Source of the DNA: Bacteroidaceae bacterium
GTDB taxonomy: Bacteria; Bacteroidota; Bacteroidia; Bacteroidales; Bacteroidaceae
Assembly (NCBI GenBank): GCA_017619335.1
Contig: JAFZSP010000036.1
Coordinates: forward strand, 1-64,000
Length of the DNA: 64,000 bases
Direction: 5' to 3'
Shown: positions 47,662 through 56,181 of the stretch, in pieces
Layout: each line of letters starts with the position of its first letter
How positions within the stretch are numbered: position 1 is the stretch's first letter
The notes under the pieces: generated by a model
Seen by the model: the letters and a program-made list of their open reading frames with translations, nothing else
The model's database searches: none
What the model was told of the DNA's origin: nothing
Made by a program: the position numbers and the translations under genes

Positions 47662-50600
47662 ATGGATTACAGACCCGTCATAGAATCAAGATATAATCGC
47701 AGGAACTGGCAGCTGCTCTTGCACGACATCTTCAGTAGCAAAGTCAAGTTCTGGAACACGCCTTCTGCTATTTCCACCAATAGCCCCTTTGCTCGTCAGG
47801 CTATGTGGCTCGGAACCATCACGTTAAGTGATGAACATACCATTGCTATCTATGAAGTAGAACTGGCTGAGAATGTGGATATCGAACGCAATCGCCGCGG
47901 AATCCGAGATATGTTGATTACCACATGGCGCAACAACGGCAATGCGGGTGCCTTTATGTTCTGCTACAGACGAGACGAGAGTGTGCTGCGTTTCTCATAC
48001 GTCAGCGAATCGTGGAAGTTTGCAGATGATGGTACCTATCAGAAGGAATCTACAGACGCCAAACGGTTTACCTACCTATTAGGTGAAGGGCATCGCAGTC
48101 GCACAGCCATTCAGCAGTTTGAGAAGCTGAAAGCGAGCGCCCTTTCATTGAAGGATCTGACCAAGGCTTTCTCTGTGGAAGCAGTCAGTGATATGTTCTT
48201 CGCTGGTTACAAGAAGCAATATGAGGATATCATCTTCTACGTCACAGGCAAGCGGATGGTGAAGGTGGCCAACAAGTGGGAAGAACTGCAGGAAGGAAAG
48301 CCCAATGCTTTCATTATGCAGCAGTTCGCGCACTTTACCAATCCTGAAAAAGCCATTCGTGACTATGTGAAGAAACTGATGGGCCGTTTGGTCTTCCTTC
48401 AGTTCTTGCAGAAGAAAGGCTGGATGGGTGTACCAGTCAACAAAGAATGGGGTGACGGTGATGCAGAGTTTGTACTTCATCTATTTGAAAACTATACAGA
48501 CAAGGACCATTTTATAGATAATGTATTAGAGCCCCTTTTTGATGACTTGAACTCCGAACGTACCAATGATCTTGCGTCGCCAGCTGTTGGCAGAAACATT
48601 CGTGTACCTTATCTAAATGGAGGTTTGTTCGAGCGTGAGGAAACAGACGAAACCCAATTCCCTTTGCCTGGCAAATACATGCAGAGCCTTCTCGACTTCT
48701 TTGCATCTTACAACTTTACTATCGATGAGAACGACCCAGATGATGCAGAAGTAGGTGTTGACCCAGAAATGTTGGGCCGTATCTTCGAGAACTTATTGGA
48801 GGACAACAAAGACAAAGGAGCTTTCTATACGCCAAAGGAAATCGTTAGCTATATGTGTCGCGAGTCCTTGATTGCCTATCTCCAGACAGGTATTGAAGAC
48901 GAAGCAACTAAGGAAGCCATCCGTCAGTTTGTGACTACACATGATGTCAATGTTCTTGGTACTAACGACAGATTCTGTCAGCAGGTAGATGAAGCTTTGA
49001 AGAACGTCAAAATCTGCGACCCAGCTATTGGTTCTGGCGCATTCCCAATGGGCCTACTGAAAGAACTCTTCCTTTGTCGTACAGTTATTGAAGGCATTGA
49101 ACAAAGCAAAGCTGCAGAAATTAAGAAGCATATTATCCAGCAGAATATCTATGGCGTAGATATTGAGCGTGGTGCAGTTGACATAGCTCGCCTCCGTTTC
49201 TGGCTCTCCCTGATTGTTGATGAAGAAACTCCCCAGGCTCTGCCAAACCTCGACTTCAAGATTATGCAAGGCAACTCACTTTTAGAGCAGTACAAAGGCG
49301 CAGACTTATCAACAATGACAGAGAAGCAAGGGCTTGACAATCTAACATTCTTTGATAGTATGATTGATGTGTACCGTAAGGAACTTCGCGATATGCTCGC
49401 ACAATACTACGAATGCATCGATCACAAGAAGAAACACGTTCTCCGTTTGAAGATTATTGAAAACGTAAAACAACAACTTCGAGAGCAAAGCATCAATGTG
49501 GACTTTGGAGACCTCGACCTCTCAGGAAATAATCAGTTCTTTCTTTGGCATACCTGGTTTTATGATGTATTCTCGCAAGGAGGTTTTGACATAGTAATTG
49601 GGAATCCGCCATATATTCGCGTTCAAAACTTAGAGCATGACCTTATCGATTTGTACAAAAAAGTATTCTCTACAGCATGGAAACGTGTTGATATATCGAC
49701 ATTGTTTATTGAAAAAATGATGTGTCAAATTTCCACCAAGGGAGTTTTGTGTTATATAACTTCTAATCAATTTGTATCTGCAGAATATGGACGTTTATTG
49801 AGAAAATATATGCTAAATAATAGACTTCTCAATAAGATTGTTGATTTTGCAGGCCTACCAGTCTTTGAGAGCGCAATCACTTATGTAAGTATCTTTTTTC
49901 TTTCTCATATAGAAACAGAATCATTTGATTATTACAAAGTTCCTAAATTACCATTTGCAAATCCAGAGTTATTTAACAAATGCTCATATGATGATTTTAC
50001 AGAAGAACCTTGGTCTTTTGTATTTAGTGAGGATAAGTATTTGTTGAAAAAGATACAATCGTTCTCTCCTCTTTCTGATATCGCATTCGCCAAAGGAGGT
50101 ATCATTACAGGAAATGATGACAGCTTTATATTTAAACCAGAAAACTTTCCTGCAGAAAAAGAAGTCTCTCTTGACCTAATAAGAACAGATGATATACAAC
50201 GTTATTATCTTGGACATCCTCAACTAAAGATCTTTTATCCATGCAATTATGACTGTAATGGTGAGACTGAAATTATTCCCATAGATTCTATTAAACAATT
50301 ATATCCACAAGCATATAATCATATTCAAAAAAATGAATTGGTTTTAAAAGCTCGAAAGGATTCTAGAAATGTAATGGGAGATAAAAAGCATTGGTATCAG
50401 CCAGTGAGATTTGGTACTCTAAGATTGTTTAAAGGAAAGAAAATATTAGGTCCAGGAATCGTGAACCATAATAAATTCGTTCTTGATGATGAAGGTTATG
50501 CATTTTCTTTCGGGAATATGTATGCAATAGCAACAAATAATCCAAATGTAGATTTGAAAGTTCTACTTGGAATACTTAATTCAAAATTAGTAGAATACTA

Positions 50601-50898
50601 TCTTCACAAGGTTGCCCCAGTTAAACAAGGTGGATACTTCTCCTATGGTGCTACTGTGCTAGAAAAAATACCATTGTGCTACCCTATGGGAGATATAGCA
50701 AAGAAAATATTAGTTTTAGTAGAAAGAGTCATTTCTGAAAAACAAAAGGATTGTTCTTTTGAAACTACAGCCTTAGAATCCGAAATTGATTGCTTCGTCT
50801 ATCAACTCTATGGCTTGACCTATGATGAAGTCCTCATCGTTGACCCTGAGACTCCAATAACAAGAGAAGAATATGAAAAAACAAAATTGCATGCTTAA
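47662..50898 (+). CDS. Eco57I-type (class I SAM) DNA adenine methyltransferase, possibly type IIG
   Basis: The 1078-residue protein has an N-terminal region (to about residue 170) that could be a nuclease domain but shows no motif I can prove. The gamma-class N6-adenine methyltransferase core carries SAM motif I DPAIGSGAFPMG near 453 and catalytic NPPYIRVQ near 647. A C-terminal target-recognition region encoded by clearly more AT-rich DNA (from about 49900) ends ESEIDCFVYQLYGLTYDEVL. It modifies host DNA and, with the PLD-helicase, may restrict foreign DNA. A two-TM protein gene overlaps its end by 26 bases. Confidence 0.88.
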   Translation: MDYRPVIESRYNRRNWQLLLHDIFSSKVKFWNTPSAISTNSPFARQAMWLGTITLSDEHTIAIYEVELAENVDIERNRRGIRDMLITTWRNNGNAGAFMFCYRRDESVLRFSYVSESWKFADDGTYQKESTDAKRFTYLLGEGHRSRTAIQQFEKLKASALSLKDLTKAFSVEAVSDMFFAGYKKQYEDIIFYVTGKRMVKVANKWEELQEGKPNAFIMQQFAHFTNPEKAIRDYVKKLMGRLVFLQFLQKKGWMGVPVNKEWGDGDAEFVLHLFENYTDKDHFIDNVLEPLFDDLNSERTNDLASPAVGRNIRVPYLNGGLFEREETDETQFPLPGKYMQSLLDFFASYNFTIDENDPDDAEVGVDPEMLGRIFENLLEDNKDKGAFYTPKEIVSYMCRESLIAYLQTGIEDEATKEAIRQFVTTHDVNVLGTNDRFCQQVDEALKNVKICDPAIGSGAFPMGLLKELFLCRTVIEGIEQSKAAEIKKHIIQQNIYGVDIERGAVDIARLRFWLSLIVDEETPQALPNLDFKIMQGNSLLEQYKGADLSTMTEKQGLDNLTFFDSMIDVYRKELRDMLAQYYECIDHKKKHVLRLKIIENVKQQLREQSINVDFGDLDLSGNNQFFLWHTWFYDVFSQGGFDIVIGNPPYIRVQNLEHDLIDLYKKVFSTAWKRVDISTLFIEKMMCQISTKGVLCYITSNQFVSAEYGRLLRKYMLNNRLLNKIVDFAGLPVFESAITYVSIFFLSHIETESFDYYKVPKLPFANPELFNKCSYDDFTEEPWSFVFSEDKYLLKKIQSFSPLSDIAFAKGGIITGNDDSFIFKPENFPAEKEVSLDLIRTDDIQRYYLGHPQLKIFYPCNYDCNGETEIIPIDSIKQLYPQAYNHIQKNELVLKARKDSRNVMGDKKHWYQPVRFGTLRLFKGKKILGPGIVNHNKFVLDDEGYAFSFGNMYAIATNNPNVDLKVLLGILNSKLVEYYLHKVAPVKQGGYFSYGATVLEKIPLCYPMGDIAKKILVLVERVISEKQKDCSFETTALESEIDCFVYQLYGLTYDEVLIVDPETPITREEYEKTKLHA

Positions 50899-51649
50899 AT
50901 TCGTATCTAAGTACAAATGGCTAATTCTTTTAGGAGCAGCCATCTTTCCCTTTGCTCTTAGTGGTATTGTTGCTCTACCAATTTGGCCTTATTGGAATGT
51001 TGCAGGAGATGCTAATATCTGGATAACTTTCTGGGGCGCTTATGCAGGAGCTATAGGAACGGTCTTTATGGCAATTATTGCTATGGAGACATTGAAGAAT
51101 AATGCTGAGCAATTGGAATTGCTTAAACTACAAAACCGTCCTCATTTGTTTTGCTCTATTTTCATGTTACACCAGAGAAATCATGATTTGAATTGTAGTG
51201 AAGAATTTTATATTCTTCGAGTTGAAAATCATGGGACTCAAATAGCTAAACATATCAAAGTTAAGATTGACATCTCAGACCTCATTCTTTTGTCTAACCC
51301 CTCATTCAAGAATAATTTGGACTGTATAGAATCTGCTGAATTCTCATTGCCGGCAAGGGGAGAAAAGAATTATGTAATATGGAAGGCTATTCCTAACATA
51401 CCACAAAAAGAATCTAAGCAAGAACGTATAAATGACTTGGAGAATCAATGTAAGGAAATAGATCAACTGAAAAATTGCACAATGATTATTACACTAAGTT
51501 GCGAAGGCTATGAAGATGAACATGAGATAATATCTCTTAATAGTGTCGGCTATCTACCAACCACAACTGTTCAAGTCCTAGACTATATAAATCATAACAT
51601 AAAAGAACTTATAGCCCAGATTGGCAATAATAAAAACGACAAAACTTGA
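50873..51649 (+). CDS. two-TM protein of unknown function in the restriction locus
   Basis: The 258-residue protein has two N-terminal transmembrane segments (WLILLGAAIFPFALSGIVAL; FWGAYAGAIGTVFMAIIAM) separated by a short loop. A short coiled stretch (KNNAEQLELLKLQNRPHLF) and a beta-rich cytoplasmic domain follow. I do not recognise the family, but this layout resembles membrane proteins found as effectors or accessories in defence loci. The start at 50873 overlaps the methyltransferase by 26 bases; an ATG at 50891 is an alternative. The DNA is AT-rich compared with the chromosome around it, which suggests acquisition. Confidence 0.65.
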   Translation: MKKQNCMLKFVSKYKWLILLGAAIFPFALSGIVALPIWPYWNVAGDANIWITFWGAYAGAIGTVFMAIIAMETLKNNAEQLELLKLQNRPHLFCSIFMLHQRNHDLNCSEEFYILRVENHGTQIAKHIKVKIDISDLILLSNPSFKNNLDCIESAEFSLPARGEKNYVIWKAIPNIPQKESKQERINDLENQCKEIDQLKNCTMIITLSCEGYEDEHEIISLNSVGYLPTTTVQVLDYINHNIKELIAQIGNNKNDKT

Positions 51650-51726
51650 AAAGCTGTAAGAATATGTCACGACTCAGCGATTAATACAAACAATGGAAAC
51701 ATTGCGGAAAGAAGGGATTTGACACT

Positions 51727-52059
51727 ATGAAACTTAGAACATTTCTTGACTATTACAAACCGCTTGATTCCGAAAAGAAAATCGACAAGTTGTTTGCACT
51801 TTGTTTCGACAGTAAACGTCAATCAATATGTACAACTGCTTTTTCAAAAATATTGGACGTTACAAATGAAGACATAAAACCATATTTATTAGAGAAAAAA
51901 GCAGAATTGGATAACCATATTGTGCAACTAAAGAAAGAGAAAAAGAAACGTGAGAAACTGAAAAGAAAAGCAGAAAAAAGAAGTAGGCATTCGTCATCAG
52001 TTTTTAATAAAGATGGAATAGTTTATAAGCGAATACACATCATTAGTACTGCTATGTAA
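51727..52059 (+). CDS. small lysine-rich protein of unknown function
   Basis: A 110-residue protein with an N-terminal helical part (MKLRTFLDYYKPLDSEKKID) and a long, highly charged coiled stretch (LKKEKKKREKLKRKAEKRSR). It is AT-rich and has no recognisable domain. It lies between the two-TM gene and a relic of a methyltransferase C-terminus, so it is probably part of inserted DNA. Confidence 0.5.
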   Translation: MKLRTFLDYYKPLDSEKKIDKLFALCFDSKRQSICTTAFSKILDVTNEDIKPYLLEKKAELDNHIVQLKKEKKKREKLKRKAEKRSRHSSSVFNKDGIVYKRIHIISTAM

Positions 52060-52077
52060 ATCCTCTTTGACCACGGA

Positions 52078-52167
52078 ATGTTTTTTCTTGAATCTGACAT
52101 CGACCGCCTCGTTTATCAGTTATATGGTTTAACAGAGGAAGAAATCAAAATCATTGAACAATCATAA
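52078..52167 (+). pseudogene. relic of a second methyltransferase C-terminus
   Basis: Twenty-nine codons ending at TAA 52165-52167 read FFLESDIDRLVYQLYGLTEE and then EIKIIEQS. This aligns with the end of the intact methyltransferase (ALESEIDCFVYQLYGLTYDE) but with different codons and residues, so it comes from a diverged allele. The two genes before it look inserted at, or brought by, exchange of the methyltransferase 3' end. Confidence 0.7.
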
Positions 52168-52178
52168 TAACAAGCAAT

Positions 52179-52847
52179 ATGACGAAACTTGAAAAGCTAT
52201 ACAGCATTATTGAGAACTCTCGCGATTTAGGAGTTCGACTCAACAAAGATGTCCTCCAACAAGTGGAGGAACTGGAGGAGGAAATCATCAAGAAAGAGAT
52301 TCTTCCTGCTCTTAGTAGTGATATTGCCCCAAGGCTGAACCCAATTCAGCGCGACTTGGTGCTGGTGGTGGAGTATCATCCTGGCGAACCTATTAGCGTA
52401 GCCCTGAGCCGTAAGACGAAGATTAGCGAGATGACTGGTGCTAAAGTGCTTACACCTCGTAGCAGCACGCCAGTAAAGAGCGAGGAAGAGCCAGAGGAAG
52501 TGAAACCTCATGAGCCTACAAAGCATATTGAGAACGTGACAAAGGGCATGAAAGTGACGTTCCCTGATGGTACCGTCATCTGGCATCGCCAAGCAATCGA
52601 CACCTTCATCGATGCTCTCAGAAAAATCGGCTTGGAACGTATCCCTGCTTTAGATATTAAGCACGGCGGTTACAACCTCGTCACCAAAGACAAACGTCCC
52701 ACCGTTCCCGGCCGCATCTGGCAGCATGAGTGCGATGGTTGGTACATCTACTCGAACATCAGCAATGGAACAAAAGCCGAAGACCTCAAGCGTATCTCCG
52801 ACCACTATCATCTAGGGCTGAAGATAGAAGAAGGCAAGCCTGAATAG
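52179..52847 (+). CDS. unknown protein with N-terminal coiled region
   Basis: The 222-residue protein has a helical N-terminal third (LNKDVLQQVEELEEEIIKKE), a variable Glu/Pro-rich linker near residues 98-112 (KSEEEPEEVKPHEP) and a C-terminal domain with FPDGTVIWHRQAIDTFIDAL and VPGRIWQHECDGWYIYSNIS. I do not know its function. The site just behind the methyltransferase relic suggests it belonged to the original restriction operon. No catalytic motif is evident. Confidence 0.65.
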   Translation: MTKLEKLYSIIENSRDLGVRLNKDVLQQVEELEEEIIKKEILPALSSDIAPRLNPIQRDLVLVVEYHPGEPISVALSRKTKISEMTGAKVLTPRSSTPVKSEEEPEEVKPHEPTKHIENVTKGMKVTFPDGTVIWHRQAIDTFIDALRKIGLERIPALDIKHGGYNLVTKDKRPTVPGRIWQHECDGWYIYSNISNGTKAEDLKRISDHYHLGLKIEEGKPE

Positions 52848-52857
52848 AAATATATTT

Positions 52858-53724
52858 ATGGAGCGTGATATGAAGATTGTCAAAGTCGGCGATTGGGTGA
52901 AAATCGTCAAAGAGAGTAAGGCCATAGGGTTGCTTGGAGCCACATTGAAAGTGATTCTGGTAGATGAAAACTCTGTAGAAGTCGCTGTCGCAGATAATAA
53001 GATACGATTCAAATATGATGAAGTTATGCCGATAACATTTAAGGAGAGATGGGGTATAGACAAGTTGCCTACGCTCTATCATGGAACCGACCTCAGATTC
53101 GTTACTCTCCCAGAGGAGGTTAGAAAAGGATATAGTGATGTTTGTCACATGTTTATAAAAGGCTTGACCTGCTTATATCAGCCGTTTCTTCATCTACAAG
53201 GCAAAGACCGGATTGAACTATTAAGTGAAGAGCAAAAGAAACAGAACCCAAAACTGGCAGATAATATACGAGAAGCAATGAATAATCTTATTATGATGAA
53301 CATCAGCGAGGAATGGGAATATGGAGACTTTTATTTGACATCAAACAAAGATTCTGCTTGTGAATATGCGCACAAGGCTTTTGCAGGAGGAGAGTTGGGA
53401 TTTACTACTTACTTTCTAATCAAAGGAGCGGAGCTACTTGGAGTGGATTTCTCAAATGACGAAAAACTCAAAGAATATATTTCTGCCATTAAAACTCTGG
53501 CTGAAGGAGAACCAATGCCAGCCATTTTTAGCTTCGATGATTTGTCACCAGAATACCTTCAGCCTGCTTTTGGAGGTAGTCTGCAAAGCTATATTCAAAA
53601 CGGAAGAATCGGAGTGAATGAATTCCGTTATAAACAACCAATAACACTTAATCCCAGCAAAGCTGAATTGTTAGATAAAGATCTTTCAAAGGCTTTGCAG
53701 AAAATTGAAGAAAACGATCAATAA
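52858..53724 (+). CDS. candidate ADP-ribosyltransferase-like protein
   Basis: The 288-residue protein has an N-terminal beta-rich segment of about 65 residues (IVKVGDWVKIVKES...). Then come TLYHGTDLRFVTLPEEVRKG near residue 73 and WEYGDFYLTSNKDSACEYAH near 153. An LYHGT strand followed by GDFYLTxxxxxAxxYA is the layout of ART-fold families such as DUF3990, where the His, the Tyr and a late acidic residue bind NAD. A plausible late acid cannot be assigned with certainty. It follows the 222-residue gene by ten bases and precedes a 21-residue peptide. Confidence 0.55.
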   Translation: MERDMKIVKVGDWVKIVKESKAIGLLGATLKVILVDENSVEVAVADNKIRFKYDEVMPITFKERWGIDKLPTLYHGTDLRFVTLPEEVRKGYSDVCHMFIKGLTCLYQPFLHLQGKDRIELLSEEQKKQNPKLADNIREAMNNLIMMNISEEWEYGDFYLTSNKDSACEYAHKAFAGGELGFTTYFLIKGAELLGVDFSNDEKLKEYISAIKTLAEGEPMPAIFSFDDLSPEYLQPAFGGSLQSYIQNGRIGVNEFRYKQPITLNPSKAELLDKDLSKALQKIEENDQ

Positions 53725-53728
53725 AACT

Positions 53729-53794
53729 ATGGAACTACTTCTTATCATTGGAATCATCGGCCTCATCTTTAGTGGAAAGATCTTCAAGATGTAG
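53729..53794 (+). CDS. 21-residue hydrophobic peptide
   Basis: Five bases after the ART-like gene, ATG 53729 opens MELLLIIGIIGLIFSGKIFK M and stops at TAG 53792-53794. It has one membrane-spanning core and a basic C-terminus, the shape of small membrane peptides and type I toxins. Short length makes chance possible, but the tight coupling and composition favour a real gene. Confidence 0.4.
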   Translation: MELLLIIGIIGLIFSGKIFKM

Positions 53795-53806
53795 GTTCGG
53801 AAACCT

Positions 53807-54133
53807 TTAAGCAGGTGTTTCTTCTGCAACAGAAAGTGCCTCCTCCTCGTAGAGAGGGTAATACTGATGGCCTGTCACCTTAATGATGTCTGCGCCCAGG
53901 GCTACTGAGATTTTGCAGAGGGTGGCCAGCGTGAGGTTGTGTGTGCCAGAGAGCCAGCGGCTGACTTCTGTTTCTGTCTTTCCCATCATACGTGCAAAGT
54001 CCTTCTGTGTCAGTCCCTTCTTTTCGAGAATATCATAAATGCGGTTGGCGATGGCCACAGAAAGTTCCATCTGCATCTTCATCTCGGGAGAGATAGTGGC
54101 TCGGATCTCATCCATGATTCTATTTGTCTTCAT
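53807..54133 (-). CDS. XRE-family antitoxin
   Basis: The 108-residue protein has a helix-turn-helix of the XRE type (KKGLTQKDFARMMGKTETEV; SRWLSGTHNLTLATLCKIS near residues 54-74) and a C-terminal arm. It follows a RelE/HigB-like gene by 15 bases in the toxin-first order of HigBA modules, so it is likely the antitoxin and autorepressor. Confidence 0.85.
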   Translation of the reverse strand: MKTNRIMDEIRATISPEMKMQMELSVAIANRIYDILEKKGLTQKDFARMMGKTETEVSRWLSGTHNLTLATLCKISVALGADIIKVTGHQYYPLYEEEALSVAEETPA

Positions 54134-54148
54134 AAGGTCCTCCTTTCT

Positions 54149-54628
54149 TTAGTCATCAATGGTGAAAGTGAGTTCTCCCAACAATTGGGTACCAGTCACC
54201 ACGATTACCTTTGAATGTTCTCTTTGCTTGATTTGAATGTCGATTTTCTGCAATGTCTTTACACATTTATGCAGCTGTTCATCTTCTTGATACGTTGATG
54301 TAGTTTTGAGTCCGCCGTTGCCCAAGATTAGTATTTTTGATTGAATATTGAGAAGATAAAGGCGGAGTGAGGTGGTTTCCAGATGTGAAGGTAATGCCAT
54401 AACACGGTCTCGCATGGTTCCTTCATAACGGAAATGGCGGTCTGCTGCGCCATCACGTTTAATGATGTCCAATCGATAGACCAACTGACGAATGTCGTTA
54501 GGATATAAGTCTTTATAGGTGAGTAAGAATTTCTCAAATTCTGAATAATCTTCCCCATCAAAATGAGGAGAATAAAGACTGACCTTTTCACCGTCTTCAA
54601 GGAGCTCTAAGAATAGGTTTCGTTCCAT
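54149..54628 (-). CDS. RelE/HigB-like toxin of a toxin-antitoxin pair
   Basis: From the ATG at 54628 the protein has 159 residues. Its second half has LYLLNIQSKILILGNGGLKT, the strand pattern of RelE-fold ribosome-dependent mRNA interferases; the N-terminal half (SLYSPHFDGEDYSEFEKFLL) is specific to a Bacteroidetes subgroup. It is the promoter-proximal gene, with a TATTTTTGC box 19 bases upstream, and the XRE gene follows. The toxin role is inferred from this arrangement. An upstream extension of 20 codons lies before the promoter and is rejected. Confidence 0.72.
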   Translation of the reverse strand: MERNLFLELLEDGEKVSLYSPHFDGEDYSEFEKFLLTYKDLYPNDIRQLVYRLDIIKRDGAADRHFRYEGTMRDRVMALPSHLETTSLRLYLLNIQSKILILGNGGLKTTSTYQEDEQLHKCVKTLQKIDIQIKQREHSKVIVVTGTQLLGELTFTIDD

Positions 54629-54646
54629 GTATTTTGATTTTTTGCT

Positions 54647-54655
54647 GCAAAAATA
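54647..54655 (-). promoter_or_regulatory. -7 box of the toxin-antitoxin operon
   Basis: TATTTTTGC on the minus strand, directly upstream of the toxin ATG. Confidence 0.5.
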
Positions 54656-55002
54656 AGCATAAATGTTTATTCTCGCAAGCTTTTTCACCTAAAATTTACT
54701 TTTATGTGTATTTTTTGCTGCTTTTCAGCTAAAACTACGATTCAAGGGACTGTTTCTTGACAACAATGAAAGACCTCAATGCAGAGATACGTGCCGCAAG
54801 GGAAGAAAGACGTAAAGACAAGAGTCCGTATGATATATGCAGTGATTGATTGATACGGGAGAATAGCATGAACAGTCAAGTAGTGTAGAGTGTAGTGTTT
54901 CTTGAAGAAAAAAAGTTTTTTTGATGAGAAATGGTGACGGCAAAGTCAAATTCATCAGAGAAAAAATGCAGAGGCGCGTAATAATTTTGACGGGATTGCC
55001 CT
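54656..55002. other. intergenic region at the right island end
   Basis: About 350 bases without a convincing gene. A 27-codon frame at 54766-54849 (MKDLNAEIRAAREERRKDKS...) looks like the start of a charged helical protein but ends early and may be a relic. The 22-bp sequence shared with 43083-43104 lies at 54881-54902, followed by an A/T run. Confidence 0.5.
54881..54902 (+). repeat. 22-bp repeat, right island boundary
   Basis: TAGTGTAGAGTGTAGTGTTT plus CT is identical to 43083-43104; at both places an A- and T-rich run follows. Confidence 0.75.
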
Positions 55003-55569
55003 TCAGAAGAGGAGGATTCCGATGAGGGCGCAGGCCAGGAGGACGTGGATGGGATTCATCTTATAGACGCGGCAGGCGATGATGGTGCCGATGAAGATGG
55101 CCACGCTGATGTAGAACTGCCAGGGGGATTCCGTGGGCGTGGAGAAGTTGTCGGGCGTCATCAGCAGGAGGCAGGCGGCGGCCAATAGTCCCACTACGGC
55201 AGGACGCAGACCCAGGAAGACGTGCTCCACAATGGGGTGGTGCTTATATTGCATCAGGAACTTGGAAATAAGCAGCATGAGGATGAAGGAGGGCAACGTG
55301 ACGGCGAAGGTGGCTGTCAGGCTGCCGAGGACGCCCATCCAGGGGGCACCGCCGCCATTGACCATGGCGGTGTAACCCACGTAGGTGGCGGAATTGATGC
55401 CGATGGGGCCGGGCGTCATCTGTGAGACGGCGACGATATCTGTGAACTCGCCCATCGTCATCCAGTGGTGGGCGGTGACGACCTCGCCCTGTATCATGGA
55501 CAGCATGGCGTAGCCGCCGCCGAAGCCAAAGAGGCCTATGAGGAAGAAAGTGAAAAAAAGCGCGAACAT
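55003..55569 (-). CDS. chromate transporter, second half-protein
   Basis: This 188-residue single-domain CHR protein starts MFALFFTFFLIGLFGFGGGY, carries SQMTPGPIGINSATYVGY near residue 50 and has about six membrane helices. Short CHR proteins work in pairs with opposite topology; the partner lies at 56182-56712. The two should be adjacent, but a four-helix-bundle gene and AT-rich tandem repeats lie between them. The substrate is chromate by family, but in gut bacteria it could be another anion. Confidence 0.88.
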   Translation of the reverse strand: MFALFFTFFLIGLFGFGGGYAMLSMIQGEVVTAHHWMTMGEFTDIVAVSQMTPGPIGINSATYVGYTAMVNGGGAPWMGVLGSLTATFAVTLPSFILMLLISKFLMQYKHHPIVEHVFLGLRPAVVGLLAAACLLLMTPDNFSTPTESPWQFYISVAIFIGTIIACRVYKMNPIHVLLACALIGILLF

Positions 55570-55770
55570 TTTTTAATTGATAATGTATAATTGATAATGT
55601 ATAATTGAGATAAGAATAATTGATAATGTATAATTGAGATAAGAATAATTGATAATGTATAATTGATAATGTATAATTGAGATAAGTATAATTGATAATG
55701 TATAATTGATAATGTATAATTGAGATAAGTATAATTGATAATGTATAATCGAGATAAGTATAATTGGAGG
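55570..55770. repeat. AT-rich tandem repeat tract
   Basis: Alternating units of 14 bases (TAATTGATAATGTA) and about 15 bases (TAATTGAGATAAGTA) fill nearly 200 bases between the second chromate half and the four-helix gene. The same motif in reverse, TTATCAATTATCAATTA, appears at 56174-56190 on the other side of that gene. Confidence 0.85.
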
Positions 55771-56127
55771 CTATTGATTATCTTTTGAGGTTTTTATGAT
55801 GGCGGTTAACAGGCGACTAAGTTCGTCACAATCTGTCATCATAGACTCGAACATTTGTTGGGTAATATAGTCTGTTCTGAACAAGAGTTTCAGCCAATAA
55901 GTGGTTTCGCTGGCTTCTTTCAGGGCTATGCCAAGCTTGCTGATAAAATCGGCTTTACTCTGCGCCTGCAAACCCTCATGGATATTTGCACCAATACTAG
56001 TTCCTGATTTATATAGTTGCATGGACATCATACACTCTTTCTTCTCCTTTCTGAGAAACCTGTAACAATTCACCGTTCTGACACCAAAGTCAAGACTCTT
56101 TTCTGCTAAAACATTATCATCTTTCAT
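55771..56127 (-). CDS. four-helix-bundle protein (S23/IVP family)
   Basis: The 118-residue protein (start ATG 56127) has the family pattern LAEKSLDFGVRTVNCYRFLR, LYKSGTSIGANIHEGLQAQS and KLGIALKEASETTYWLKLLF. These proteins were first found in intervening sequences of 23S rRNA genes and are related to the Avd protein of diversity-generating retroelements; no retroelement is present here. The gene splits the chromate transporter pair and is flanked by matching AT repeats, which suggests insertion. A CGCCGG/CCGGCG hairpin followed by TTTT lies immediately upstream at about 56138-56152. Confidence 0.85.
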   Translation of the reverse strand: MKDDNVLAEKSLDFGVRTVNCYRFLRKEKKECMMSMQLYKSGTSIGANIHEGLQAQSKADFISKLGIALKEASETTYWLKLLFRTDYITQQMFESMMTDCDELSRLLTAIIKTSKDNQ

Positions 56128-56181
56128 GCGACACAAAACGCCGGACCGGCGTGCTAATTATACATTATACATTATCAATTA

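Noticed and set aside
55771..56127. The four-helix-bundle gene as an Avd protein of a diversity-generating retroelement
   Set aside because: No reverse transcriptase, template repeat or variable-protein gene is found around it.
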